Numbered from the stretch's first letter, positions 41,691 to 50,651 are shown. The stretch: DNA of 64,000 bases from Bradyrhizobium sp. CCBAU 53421 (GCF_015291625.1 NZ_CP030047.1:8426501-8490500), one strand, 5' to 3'. The notes: generated by a model not told the origin, from the sequence alone. Made by a program: numbers and translations.

Positions 41691-43334
41691 ATGTCTACCT
41701 CTGCATCCCCGAAACTCGCGGAATCGACCGCCGTCAACGAAGCCATCAAGGCGCGGATGGCGCCGAAGCAGGCGACGCAGGCCGCGCCCGTCGACATCAC
41801 CGCCAATCCGGTGGCCAAGATCGTCTTCAATCCCGAAGCCGCGCCGGAAGAGCGCAGCCGCCAGATCGGCGCCCTGCTCTCGCCGGACCTGGCCGAGGAG
41901 TGCAAGGCGTCGGTCAAGCAGCTCGAGGCCTACAAGGAATACCTGGCGCAGCAGCGCACGCTGATGCAGCGCAAGCTGATCGAGCTGTCGTCGACGACCG
42001 TCTTCGCCAAGATGAAGCAGACCTTTGCGGACATGAACAAGGGCGTTCTCGACTTCCGCGAGATGATCCGGCCGCTGGTCGACAATCTCGATGCGCTCTA
42101 CACGCTGCGCACCGCCGGCGACAATGTCGTGCTGGATACCTTCGCGGAGATCGAGGAGGATCGCAAGCGCGAGGCCGATTGGGACCGCCGCACGTCGGGA
42201 GTCGAATCCGAAGCGCGGCAGATCACCTCCGACAAGGAGATGCTCGAGCGCGACATCGCCAAGCTGAAGACGCAGACCGGCCTGTTCGGCGGCATCAAGA
42301 AATCCGCACAGGCCGAAATCGCCGCCAAGGAGCTCCTGATCGCCAAGCGGATCGATGACCTCAAGACCTGCCGCGACAAGGCGCAGGCGATCATCGTGGA
42401 GAAGGCCGAGCGCGACGCCAAGCAAGGCAAGTTCAAGGCCGAGAAGGACCAGGTCCGCAAGATGCTCGACATCTCGGGTCCCGAGCACGTCAAGCGGGTC
42501 GAAGGCATCATCAAGGCGGCGCTCGACTACATCGACAAGTCGCAGGTCACGGTCTCGGAGCTGCGCGACGAGCTCGGAGGGATCGAGGGACAGGCCGACA
42601 AGCTGGTCAAGATCAACTCGCAGATGATCACGGTGGTCGCGATTCTCGACAAGGGCATCGACCTCGCCTGCGCGGCGAACAAGGACAAGGTGCAGGCGCT
42701 GTCGACCGCAAAGGAGGGCGAGGATACGCTCGCCCGCCTCGAGCGCGAGCGCAAGAAGAACGATTTCGAACGTCACGTCACTGCTCTGCTCGACAGCGGG
42801 CGCGGCACCAAGAAGACCGTGGCCGATCTCGAGAAGGATGCGGTCGACGCCAACACCTTCCGCGACGCCCTCGGCAAGCAGAACGTCAATTTGCGCGAGC
42901 TCTCCAGCGACGGCATCGCCAGTGTCGCCACCAGCCTGAACACCACCATTCAGGCGCTCAACAACTCGGCGCTCAACGAGGCCTCGGAGAGCGTGCGCGA
43001 TTCGATGCGGGCGATGAATGCGGTGACCGACGACGTCGCCAACAAGGAGGTGATCCGCCAGGCGCTGCAGGTCGACGAGCAATCCAAGCGGATCATGGAG
43101 AAGGTCGAGTCGATGTCGAACATCGCCGAATCGCTGCAGGCCGCCAACAAGCTGCGGGAAGACGGCCTCTCCAACATCCAGAGCCGTCTCGGCGAGCTCA
43201 GCGATGTCACCGCCACCGTGCGCGCGCGGCTGCAGGAAAGCATCGGCATGGACGCCAAGGAGCCCGGCGCGGCGGCGGCTGCCGCGGCGCCGAAACATGT
43301 CGACGACAAGGAGATCACCTTCGGGCAGATCTGA
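41691..43334 (+). CDS. Large coiled-coil protein of unknown function
   Basis: 547 residues; GGAGAAG box before the ATG at 41691. Almost entirely helical, charged and soluble, with long heptad regions (TSDKEMLERDIAKLKTQTGLF; NTTIQALNNSALNEASESV). A short Ala-rich C-terminus ends KHVDDKEITFGQI. It has faint TelA (toxic-anion-resistance) character in length and helix content, not in motifs. No signal peptide or enzyme motif. It is the first gene of a three-gene unit with a Clp-like AAA+ protein and a membrane protein and may be the AAA+ adaptor or the structural partner. I do not recognise the family. Confidence 0.85.
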   Translation: MSTSASPKLAESTAVNEAIKARMAPKQATQAAPVDITANPVAKIVFNPEAAPEERSRQIGALLSPDLAEECKASVKQLEAYKEYLAQQRTLMQRKLIELSSTTVFAKMKQTFADMNKGVLDFREMIRPLVDNLDALYTLRTAGDNVVLDTFAEIEEDRKREADWDRRTSGVESEARQITSDKEMLERDIAKLKTQTGLFGGIKKSAQAEIAAKELLIAKRIDDLKTCRDKAQAIIVEKAERDAKQGKFKAEKDQVRKMLDISGPEHVKRVEGIIKAALDYIDKSQVTVSELRDELGGIEGQADKLVKINSQMITVVAILDKGIDLACAANKDKVQALSTAKEGEDTLARLERERKKNDFERHVTALLDSGRGTKKTVADLEKDAVDANTFRDALGKQNVNLRELSSDGIASVATSLNTTIQALNNSALNEASESVRDSMRAMNAVTDDVANKEVIRQALQVDEQSKRIMEKVESMSNIAESLQAANKLREDGLSNIQSRLGELSDVTATVRARLQESIGMDAKEPGAAAAAAAPKHVDDKEITFGQI

Positions 43335-43342
43335 AGCCCGCT

Positions 43343-43367
43343 GCCGGACCGGCACTGCCGGTCCGGC
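43343..43367 (+). other. Strong RNA hairpin between coiled-coil and AAA+ genes
   Basis: GCCGGACCGGCA/TGCCGGTCCGGC nearly perfect inverted repeat just after the first stop codon. It has no T-tract, so mRNA processing or stability is more likely than termination. Confidence 0.5.
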
Positions 43368-43391
43368 CGTCCCTGCCTGCAAGCCTGACCG

Positions 43392-45605
43392 ATGGATATC
43401 CCAATGGCCGACAACTTCCTGATCACCGGCAGCGACAAGCTCGCCAGCCGAAAGAATTTCAAGCTGGTTGGCCGCACCGAGAAGTTCGAGGAGTTGTGCA
43501 CCATCCTGACGCGGATGGAAGCCAACAGCGTGATCGTCTCCGGTCCGAGCGGCGTCGGCATCACCACGCTGGCGCTGGCGCTGCAGGCGCGCAAGGCCGA
43601 TCCCGACGCGCCGTTCGACATCGTCAACAAGCGGCTGTTCTGGCTCGACACCGACGGCCTGTTCGGCCTCGGCGACAACGACGCGATCGTCAAGCAGTTC
43701 AAGGCGATATTTGCCATCCTCAACCGCACCCCCGACAGCGTTCTGATCGTCGAGGACACGCTCGATCTGATCGACGCGCTGCGCAACAGCGGCCTGATGC
43801 ACATCGTCAACGCGTTGACCGCGATGGTGAAGGCGAAGAAGACGCAGGTCTTCCTCGAGGTGCGCGAGGCCGACCTGACGCAGGTCCTGAAGTGTCACTC
43901 CGACTTCCGCGATCACTTCACGCTGATGGATCTGACCGAGCCGGTCGGCGCCGAGCTGGAGGAGATCGCGCTGCACGGCGCCCGTGACCTCGAGGAGAGC
44001 TACGAAGTCCGGATCGATGCGGCGGCGGTCAAGGCGGCCATCGACATGACGAGCAAATATCGCTCGCTCGACACCGGGCTGACCGCGGCGCAGCCGGCGC
44101 GTACCCGCACCCTGCTCGATCGCGGCATGGCGCGCTATTTGCTGCGGGCGCATTCGACGCCGCCGCTGCTCGCAGAGCTGGAGGCGGAGCTGGCGCGTCT
44201 CACCGCGAGCGGCGCCTCCTCCGGAAACGAGGCAAAGGCCGCCGCCGTGCGCGCCGCCATCGCGCGCCACAAGGCCGAGTTCGCCGAATACCAGGCAAGG
44301 ATCAAGGGCTACTACGCTGCGCAACGCGAGGGTGAGAAATCGATCGCGCACATGGAGACCCAGCTGCGCACCCTCGAGGAAGAAGAGAAAAAGCGGCACC
44401 TCGACGAGCCAGCCGGCAAGGCCCTGGCCGGCGATGCCGACTTCGATCTGATCGCCCGGGCGTCCGGCTATGCGACGCCCGAGATTCTCGCACTGCGCGG
44501 CGAGATCGCGCGGACCCAGGCGGCCGTCGACGAGAATCGGGTCAAATACAAGGCCGTCACCAGGGAGATCAACGATCGGCTGCTGTTCACCGCGGATATG
44601 GTGATCGACGAATTCTCGCTGATTTCCGGCATCGACGCCTCCAAGCTCAAGCAGAACGACGCCGTCAAGCTGCTCAATCTCCACGGCGCGCTGAAGCGGC
44701 GCGTGTTCGGGCAAGACGACGTGCTCGATCATGTCGATCGTGCGGTCAAGGTCTGGCGGCGGGGGCGGCGCACCGACAGGCCGCTGCCGTTCCTGTTTTG
44801 CGGCGCCAGTGGCGTCGGCAAGACCGAGGTCGCCAAGGGGTTGGCGGAGGCGCTGTTCGACACCGACAAGGCGTTGAACCGCTACGACATGGGCGAGTTC
44901 ATGGAGAAGAACGACGTCACCAAGCTGATCGGCGCGCCTCCGGGCTATGACGGCTTCGCTGCGGGCGGCGAGATGACCAATTCGGTGCGGGCCAATCCGT
45001 ATCAGGTCATGCTGTGGGACGAGATCGAGAAGGCTCACCCCGACATCTTCAATATCTGCCTCAACATCCTCGATGACGGGCGCTGCCGCGACAATCTGGG
45101 CCGCAAGGTCGAGTTCGGCGACGTGGTGATGCCGATGACCACCAACATCGGCGCGGACCATGCGCTACGGGTCGGCACCGGTCCCGGCGACTTGACCCAG
45201 GACGAGGCCTATGAACTCACCATCCGCGACCTGAAGAAGGCGTTCCGGACCGAGTTCCTGAACCGCTTCGAGGGACGCGAGAACATCATCCTGTTCCACA
45301 AGCTCAACATGGACACGATCGAGAAGATCGTGTTCCGCGAAATCTCCCGCATCAACGCCTTCTACGCGGCGCAGTCGATCGAGGTACGCTTCCCGGAGGT
45401 GCAGCTGCGGGAGTTCTGCGACAAGACCTATTCGCCCGAGATCGGCGCGCGCGGCCTGCCGGGCCGCATCAAGCGCATCGAGGCCATGATCGTCGACAAG
45501 ACGATGGCGGACGCTGCCTTCAGCGGCACGCTCGACATCGGCTTCGATGCCACGGGCCGCAACTTCACGTCGAGCTGGATCCCCCATGACAGAAAAGCCG
45601 CATGA
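43392..45605 (+). CDS. Clp-like double AAA+ ATPase with degenerate first domain
   Basis: 737 residues; ATG at 43392, or 43404 (MADNFLITGSD). First AAA: P-loop reads GPSGVGITT at residues 51-59, with Ile for the catalytic Lys, and Walker B VLIVEDTLDLID; it is probably non-hydrolysing. The middle 270-440 is coiled coil, like a ClpB M-domain (AIARHKAEFAEYQARIKGYY; HMETQLRTLEEEEKKRH). Second AAA is intact: GASGVGKTE (471-479), GAPPGYDGF pore-loop equivalent (GYVGY in ClpB), Walker B VMLWDEIEKAH and FLNRFEGRENIILFHKL with the sensor/arginine-finger segment. The C-terminal D2-small domain ends YSPEIGARGLPGRIKR. It lacks the ClpB N-domain. It probably remodels a protein tied to the neighbouring coiled-coil and membrane proteins. 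Confidence 0.9.
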   Translation: MDIPMADNFLITGSDKLASRKNFKLVGRTEKFEELCTILTRMEANSVIVSGPSGVGITTLALALQARKADPDAPFDIVNKRLFWLDTDGLFGLGDNDAIVKQFKAIFAILNRTPDSVLIVEDTLDLIDALRNSGLMHIVNALTAMVKAKKTQVFLEVREADLTQVLKCHSDFRDHFTLMDLTEPVGAELEEIALHGARDLEESYEVRIDAAAVKAAIDMTSKYRSLDTGLTAAQPARTRTLLDRGMARYLLRAHSTPPLLAELEAELARLTASGASSGNEAKAAAVRAAIARHKAEFAEYQARIKGYYAAQREGEKSIAHMETQLRTLEEEEKKRHLDEPAGKALAGDADFDLIARASGYATPEILALRGEIARTQAAVDENRVKYKAVTREINDRLLFTADMVIDEFSLISGIDASKLKQNDAVKLLNLHGALKRRVFGQDDVLDHVDRAVKVWRRGRRTDRPLPFLFCGASGVGKTEVAKGLAEALFDTDKALNRYDMGEFMEKNDVTKLIGAPPGYDGFAAGGEMTNSVRANPYQVMLWDEIEKAHPDIFNICLNILDDGRCRDNLGRKVEFGDVVMPMTTNIGADHALRVGTGPGDLTQDEAYELTIRDLKKAFRTEFLNRFEGRENIILFHKLNMDTIEKIVFREISRINAFYAAQSIEVRFPEVQLREFCDKTYSPEIGARGLPGRIKRIEAMIVDKTMADAAFSGTLDIGFDATGRNFTSSWIPHDRKAA

Positions 45606-46389
45606 CGACGCCAACGCGTTGCTGGACGGCATCGACAAGACGCTGTCCGACTTCAAGGCCAAGGCCTATGAGGCCAAGAAATCCTACGACCAGTCCGATC
45701 TCGGGCGCGCCCACCGCGAGCTGAGCATGCTCGGCCGGTTCTGGTCGCAGTTCGTCCGCTCCTGCGGCTGGATCTACCTGACCTTGATCGCGCCAGTCAC
45801 CTGGCGGCTCTACCGCTTCGTGCGCTGGGCGTTCGCCGGCTACCGCGCGCTTTGGGCGCGCTGCGTCTACGCCAAGGACGCCTATGGCGATCCGGAGTTC
45901 AGCAAGGCGCGCGGCGGCATGATGATCCTCGCGACGATCGTCGTCTGCTACCTCGTCTACGGCGCAGCGACGGTCGCGGCGACCTTGCCCTGGTACCTTG
46001 CCACCGTGCGGCACGACGAACAGCTGTATCTCTCCAACTCACAGAACCTCTCCGGCTCCCAAACCGAAGGCCTCGAGGTCCACGAGATCTACGGTTGCGA
46101 GACGCTGCCCTGCACCGAGCAGAACACCGTGACGTTCCGGGTACGCTCGACCTGGTTCAATGAGATCTGGAGCGTGCTCCATCACGGTTCGCTGTTTTAT
46201 CCCGGCTACGTCGCCGCCGCGGTCAGCCCGGTGCTGAACCGCTGCATCATCACCTCCTACGGTATCCGCAGGAAATTCCTGGTGCGAACCTGGGAGCTCT
46301 ATCCCGACCTCGTGCAGGTCGAGTGCATGCCGACCGACGCGGGTGGGGGCAAGGACGGCAAGGTGATCGACAACAAGGACTATCGCTAG
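45586..46389 (+). CDS. Two-helix membrane protein, last gene of the AAA+ operon
   Basis: 267 residues from the ATG at 45586, which overlaps the AAA+ stop by 20 bp. The cytoplasmic N-terminus has a helical segment (LLDGIDKTLSDFKAKAYEAKKSYDQ). Membrane helices lie near residues 61-78 (WIYLTLIAPVTWRLY) and 111-137 (MMILATIVVCYLVYGAATVAATLPWY). The soluble C-terminal part has YGCETLPC, two cysteines that may pair, and ends GKVIDNKDYR. Unknown family. Translational coupling to the AAA+ gene suggests a stable complex. Confidence 0.85.
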   Translation: MTEKPHDDANALLDGIDKTLSDFKAKAYEAKKSYDQSDLGRAHRELSMLGRFWSQFVRSCGWIYLTLIAPVTWRLYRFVRWAFAGYRALWARCVYAKDAYGDPEFSKARGGMMILATIVVCYLVYGAATVAATLPWYLATVRHDEQLYLSNSQNLSGSQTEGLEVHEIYGCETLPCTEQNTVTFRVRSTWFNEIWSVLHHGSLFYPGYVAAAVSPVLNRCIITSYGIRRKFLVRTWELYPDLVQVECMPTDAGGGKDGKVIDNKDYR

Positions 46390-46487
46390 GTATCGTAGCG
46401 TGAGGGCCAGGACCTGAAGTTGCTGACGCGCTTGTTGCAACGGCTTTTGGAAGCCCGGATCGGATACGGAACACGTGAAGAAGTCGG

Positions 46488-48797
46488 ATGCCCGAAACAG
46501 GTGAATCTCAAAACTCCAATTCGACCGCCTTGCAGCGCGCCTTCGGGCAGGCTGTCGCGCTGCATCAGCGGGGGCAGCTGGCCGCAGCGGAGAAGATCTA
46601 TGAAGACATTCTTAGGCAGCAGCCAAACAACTTCGATGCGCTGCATCTGTTGGGCCTGATTTCCGCACAGACCGGCCGCAGCCAGCGCGGCGCCGACCTG
46701 ATCCGGCGAGCGATCAGGCTCAACGGCGGTGTTGCGGACGCGCACAACAATCTGGGCAATACGCTGCTCGCGTTGCGCAGTTTCGGCGACGCGCTCGCGA
46801 GCTTCGACAGGGCAACCGCGCTCAAGCCAGACCTTGCGCCGGCGCTCTACAATCGCGGACTTACGCTCGCCGAGCTCGGACGCCACGACGAGGCGGTTGC
46901 AAGCTATGATCGCGTGATCGCGCTCGCGCCTGACCATGCAGATGCCCATCGAAACAGGGGCGCCGCGCTGAGAAAGCTGGGACGGGCCGAGGAGGCCCTG
47001 GCGAGCCTGGACAGGGCGATCGCGCTCAAGCCCAACGATGCCGGTGCACACAACGATCGTGGCAACGTGCTCAATGACCTCGAGAGGTTCGATGATGCGC
47101 TCGCGAGCTACGACCGGGCGCCGGGAATTGCCGGCGCGTGTTACAACCGCGGCAACGTGCTGATCAAGCTGGATCGTCTCGAAGAGGCAATTGCAAGTTA
47201 CGACAAGGCGATCGCGCTGCAACCCGACTATGCCGAGGCTTACAACAACCGCGGCACGGCGCTGTTCAAACTCAGGCATGATGAGGCGGCGCTCGCCAGC
47301 ATCGACAAGGCGATCCAGCACAAGGGCGACGATGCGGCTGCCCACGCCAGCCGGGGCAGGGTTCTATCCGTTCTGGCGCGCTATGACGAGGCACTTGCTG
47401 CCTACAACAAGGCCGTCGCGCTCAAGCCGGACCAGGCCGACATCGAAGGCGATCGTCTGCACGCCAAATCTCACGTTTGCGACTGGGTCGGCTTTGATGC
47501 GGAGTGCGACCAATTCATCGATTCGATCCGGAATCGGAACGCGGTTGCGTCGCCATTCCTGCTATTTGGCGTTGCTTCATCGGCGGCCGACCAACTGCTC
47601 TGCGCCACGCGATGGACCGCGAAGAATCATCCGCCGTCCGGAACGCAGCGCTGGCGGGGCGAGCGCTACCATCACGATCGAATTCGGATTGGCTATTTCT
47701 CGTCGGATTTTTGCAACCACGCGACAGCGAATTTGATGGCAGGGATGTTCGAGTGCCACGACCGGTCGAAATTCGAGACGGTGGCAATCTCATGGTCGCC
47801 CAACAACGACTCGGAGATGCGTCGACGGCTCGAGGCGTCGTTCGATCGATTTGTCGAGGTCCGGGACATGAACGACGATGAGGTCGCCGACCTGATCAGA
47901 CGATTCGAAATCGATATCCTGGTTGACTTGAAAGGCTTTACCGGGGGATCCCGCACCAGGGTGCTTGGCCGCCGGCCTGCCCCCATCCAGGTCAATTATC
48001 TGGGTTACCCGGGAACACTCGGCGCCCCGTTCATCGACTACATCATCGCCGATCGTACCGTGATCCCGGATCACCATCGCGAATTCTACAGCGAAAGGGT
48101 AGTCGCGCTCCCCCACAGCTATCAGGCCAACGACGACAAGCGCGTCATCGCCGATCGTGTGTTTACGCGCGGCGACGTCGGGCTGGCACCGACGGGTTTC
48201 GTGTTCTGTTGCTTCAACAACAACTACAAGATCACGCCTGACATGTTCGATCGGTGGATGAGGATTCTCGGCCGCGTCCCGGGCAGCGTGTTGTGGCTCC
48301 TCGAGGGCAACGCGCATGCTGCCGCAAATCTGCGCAAGGAGGCGGTCGCGCGCGGCGTCGCTGCGGAGCGCCTTGTGTTCGCACCGCGTATGTCGATGCC
48401 CGACCATCTCGCACGCCATCGCCTCGCCGGCCTGTTCCTGGACAACGTTCCCTGCAACGCCCACACGACCGCCAGCGATGCGCTATGGGCCGGCCTGCCG
48501 GTGCTGACCATTCTCGGCGACACGTTTGCCAGTCGGGTCGCGGCGAGCTTGCTTCATGCGATCGGCCTGCCCGAGCTTGTTTCGGACTCGCCGGAGGCTT
48601 ACGAGCGCATGGCGATCGACCTTGCGACCGATCCGGACAAGCTCGCGGCGCTCAAAGCCAGGCTGGCGGCCAATCGGCTAGCGGCACCGTTGTTCGATAC
48701 CAGGCGTTTCACCCGGCATATCGAGACCGCCTACACCGCGATGCATGAGCGTCACCGGGCGGGCATTGCGCCGGACCATATCGTCGTCCCGGCGTGA
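46488..48797 (+). CDS. TPR protein with O-GlcNAc-transferase-like (GT41) domain
   Basis: 769 residues. About nine TPR units over residues 15-335 (for example AHNNLGNTLLALRSFGDALASFDRATALKPD). The GT41/SPINDLY-like catalytic half from about 395 has RIRIGYFSSDFCNHATANL, DILVDLKGFTGGSRTRVLGRRPAPIQVNYLGYPGTLG, CCFNNNYKITPDMFDRWMRIL, and the UDP-binding DNVPCNAHTTASDALWAGLPVLT. It probably modifies proteins or an envelope glycan in the cytoplasm. Rhizobiales carry several paralogues, many unstudied. Separated by 98 bp from the AAA+ operon and in the same direction. Confidence 0.92.
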   Translation: MPETGESQNSNSTALQRAFGQAVALHQRGQLAAAEKIYEDILRQQPNNFDALHLLGLISAQTGRSQRGADLIRRAIRLNGGVADAHNNLGNTLLALRSFGDALASFDRATALKPDLAPALYNRGLTLAELGRHDEAVASYDRVIALAPDHADAHRNRGAALRKLGRAEEALASLDRAIALKPNDAGAHNDRGNVLNDLERFDDALASYDRAPGIAGACYNRGNVLIKLDRLEEAIASYDKAIALQPDYAEAYNNRGTALFKLRHDEAALASIDKAIQHKGDDAAAHASRGRVLSVLARYDEALAAYNKAVALKPDQADIEGDRLHAKSHVCDWVGFDAECDQFIDSIRNRNAVASPFLLFGVASSAADQLLCATRWTAKNHPPSGTQRWRGERYHHDRIRIGYFSSDFCNHATANLMAGMFECHDRSKFETVAISWSPNNDSEMRRRLEASFDRFVEVRDMNDDEVADLIRRFEIDILVDLKGFTGGSRTRVLGRRPAPIQVNYLGYPGTLGAPFIDYIIADRTVIPDHHREFYSERVVALPHSYQANDDKRVIADRVFTRGDVGLAPTGFVFCCFNNNYKITPDMFDRWMRILGRVPGSVLWLLEGNAHAAANLRKEAVARGVAAERLVFAPRMSMPDHLARHRLAGLFLDNVPCNAHTTASDALWAGLPVLTILGDTFASRVAASLLHAIGLPELVSDSPEAYERMAIDLATDPDKLAALKARLAANRLAAPLFDTRRFTRHIETAYTAMHERHRAGIAPDHIVVPA

Positions 48798-48865
48798 TCG
48801 TTGCTGCGTCGTCAACGGTCGCAGCCGCCAGGCAGCTCGGCTCGGGCGAGATCCGTTCGGGGACG

Positions 48866-48970
48866 GTGCCCAGGGGAATCGAACCGGCTTCGCCTTTCAG
48901 GCCACGCTGGGGACCAGCCTTCGCGTGGATGACCGTTGGCTAGCACCGAGCTGGATGGTGTACCATTCCG
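48866..48970. repeat. Left flanking repeat of the TOMM locus, tRNA-3'-end-like
   Basis: GGTGCCCAGGGG-AATCGAACCGG resembles, on the minus strand, the T-arm and acceptor end of a tRNA (GGTTCGATT...CCTGGGCACC). The following sequence, with TTGGCTAG-CACCGAGCTGGATGGTG, recurs in diverged form at 54616-54750. No complete tRNA is present. Confidence 0.55.
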
Positions 48971-49030
48971 AACCTCTACATAGTTGAAATATCCATATAA
49001 TTCCATTGTCAAAGGGCTAAACATGCGGGC

Positions 49031-49897
49031 TTAGCGCTTCGTCTTGTGAAGAACCAATTTGCCCTGTGAAGCAACATCACCCCACTTGGCGGACCAATTG
49101 ACTTCCGCGGCGGAAGGTCGCCCGGTGGCTTTCTGGTCCCAGGCTCCCTGCAGCGCAAAAAGGGCGCCCTGGGGATCGGCACATCGCACGATCCAGCACC
49201 CATCGGGCAACTCGATTGGACCCTGGAGGACCCGGCCCCCGCCGGCATTGACGCGCTCGGCGGCCGCGCCGATGTCGTCGACATTGAAGTAATAGAGCCA
49301 GCAGGGTTGCGATACGCTCGGAAGCTTGGTGAGCATTCCGCCGATCGTCTGCCCTGCCACCGAAAACAATTCATACAGGTCTGCCGGCTCGGCAGCGTAA
49401 GCCTTCTGCCAACCAAGAAGCTCGCCGTAAAACGGGAAGATCTTGTTCCGGTCGTCGGCCAGCAACTCGTGCCAGCCCACGCGTCCAGGCTCGTCCAATC
49501 CGCCGGGTTGCTGTCGGCCATATGTCAGCCCGGTAACCAGTGCGAACGTCGCCCCTTGCGGATCGGCGACCAGTGAAATCCGGCCGATATTGCTGTCGGT
49601 CGGCGTTACCAGAATGGCGCCCCCACGACGGCGGATCTGCGCGGCTTTCGCATCCACGTCATCGACGGCGATGTAGCCGACCCATCGCGGCCTTGCTCCC
49701 AACCGCAGCCCCTCTTCCGGGAGATGCATCAGCCCAACTGCCGGGGCATCGCCTGCGGTAAGCAGCGTGTAGGCGAATTCCGGCGTCGACGCATCTTTCA
49801 CCGCCCAGCCGATGACCCGGCCATAAAATGCGGCTGCTGCCGGCATGCTCGTCGTCAGCAGCTCATACCAGGCGAAGCGTCCGAGTTGATCGACCAA
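49031..49897 (-). CDS. Two-domain VOC (glyoxalase/bleomycin-resistance) family protein
   Basis: 288 residues from a TTG at 49897, chosen for its GAGGA box and because the first VOC domain begins just after (GRFAWYELLTTSMPAAAAFYGRVIGW). The frame also extends to an ATG at 50047 without a ribosome binding site. Second VOC domain: VGWHELLADDRNKIFPFYGELLGW. Each domain ends with the expected VADPQGATFALV or CADPQGALFALQ. Family members bind metals, drugs or small substrates, and some give drug resistance by sequestration. Being divergent from the TOMM precursor and inside the same bracketed block, it is an immunity candidate by inference only. Confidence 0.85.
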   Translation of the reverse strand: MVDQLGRFAWYELLTTSMPAAAAFYGRVIGWAVKDASTPEFAYTLLTAGDAPAVGLMHLPEEGLRLGARPRWVGYIAVDDVDAKAAQIRRRGGAILVTPTDSNIGRISLVADPQGATFALVTGLTYGRQQPGGLDEPGRVGWHELLADDRNKIFPFYGELLGWQKAYAAEPADLYELFSVAGQTIGGMLTKLPSVSQPCWLYYFNVDDIGAAAERVNAGGGRVLQGPIELPDGCWIVRCADPQGALFALQGAWDQKATGRPSAAEVNWSAKWGDVASQGKLVLHKTKR

Positions 49898-50071
49898 GCT
49901 AATTTCCTCGTTCAAGCGGGGCCGACGATTGCGCACTGCGTCAAATCGCATCCGTTGCAATCCGCTCCACGGGCGCGGATCCTCGATGTAATCGACCAAA
50001 TGCGCGATATCGTTCATGAAGATGAACGCAATCTGACCGCGCTTCATTACATTCTGTGTATGCTGTAATTC

Positions 50072-50100
50072 TTGTCTGCCGTGTCAGCTCGGCGTAGGAT
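50072..50100 (+). promoter_or_regulatory. Candidate promoter of the precursor peptide gene
   Basis: TTGTCT, 17-bp spacer, TAGGAT; start site near 50107, about 36 bases before the ATG and its GGGAGG box. Confidence 0.4.
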
Positions 50101-50142
50101 CGCCCCACGGAAATCCTTCTTCCAACCCGGGAGGATGCGGCC

Positions 50143-50616
50143 ATGCAGCGAGCGAAGCAAGCTTCGAGAAAGAAGCGAACGACCAACGCCGCGGTACCGG
50201 CGCTGGGAGTAGCCGGTCTGACTTTTTCGCTTGCGGGCAGCGCATATGCATCCGCCGTGCCCACCGGCGACGTTCAACACAGGCCGAACTTCGCGCCCGG
50301 CCATATGACGACGCTCAGTGAGGAAGAACTCGCCGACGTCAGTCTCGCCACCTTCCACCTCAATCTCATCGACGATGAAAGCGTCGGAGGTCGCGTGCTG
50401 CTCGCGCGGGGATGCGGTGGTTGCCATGGCTGCGGAGGCGCCAGAGGTTGCGGAGGCTGCAGGGGCTGCGGAGGATGCAGGGCCTGCAGAGGTTGTCGCT
50501 GCGGCGTCGGTTGCGGAGGGTGTGGCGGCTGCGGCGTTGGCTGGATAGGCGTAGGCGTGCCATGGGTTACATGCGCAGGCTGCTGTGCATCCTGGGGCCG
50601 CTGCCGCTGGTGCTAG
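50143..50616 (+). CDS. Cys/Gly-rich TOMM precursor peptide
   Basis: 157 residues; strong GGGAGG box before the ATG at 50143. It has a basic N-terminus (MQRAKQASRKKRTTN), a hydrophobic segment of about 22 residues ending AGSAYASAVP like a signal peptide, then an acidic leader motif TLSEEELADVSLATFHLN (57-74) probably bound by the E1-like half of the cyclodehydratase. The core (89-157) begins ARGCGGCHGCGG. It has 18 Cys, mostly spaced CxxC, with Gly/Arg between, one Thr and one Ser, and a C-terminal WGRCRWC. These cysteines are the expected substrates for azoline formation. A terminator follows. Related to Cys-rich heterocycloanthracin/sonorensin-style precursors in composition; homology is not proven. 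No cleavage or transport gene is adjacent. Confidence 0.9.
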   Translation: MQRAKQASRKKRTTNAAVPALGVAGLTFSLAGSAYASAVPTGDVQHRPNFAPGHMTTLSEEELADVSLATFHLNLIDDESVGGRVLLARGCGGCHGCGGARGCGGCRGCGGCRACRGCRCGVGCGGCGGCGVGWIGVGVPWVTCAGCCASWGRCRWC

Positions 50617-50651
50617 CGCTCACTGACTGGGCATCGACACGTCGCAATTTC

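Noticed and set aside
41538..45161. A 1207-codon minus-strand frame
   Set aside because: Antisense to the coiled-coil and AAA+ genes, which have proper motifs and ribosome binding sites; the minus frame has none.
48866..48900. A tRNA gene
   Set aside because: Only T-arm/acceptor-like sequence is present; no anticodon or D-arm could be placed. Kept as a repeat.
50410..50550. Short direct repeats (GGCTGCGG) that might be a CRISPR-like array
   Set aside because: They are codon-level repeats of Cys-Gly-Gly in the precursor gene; no spacers and no cas genes.
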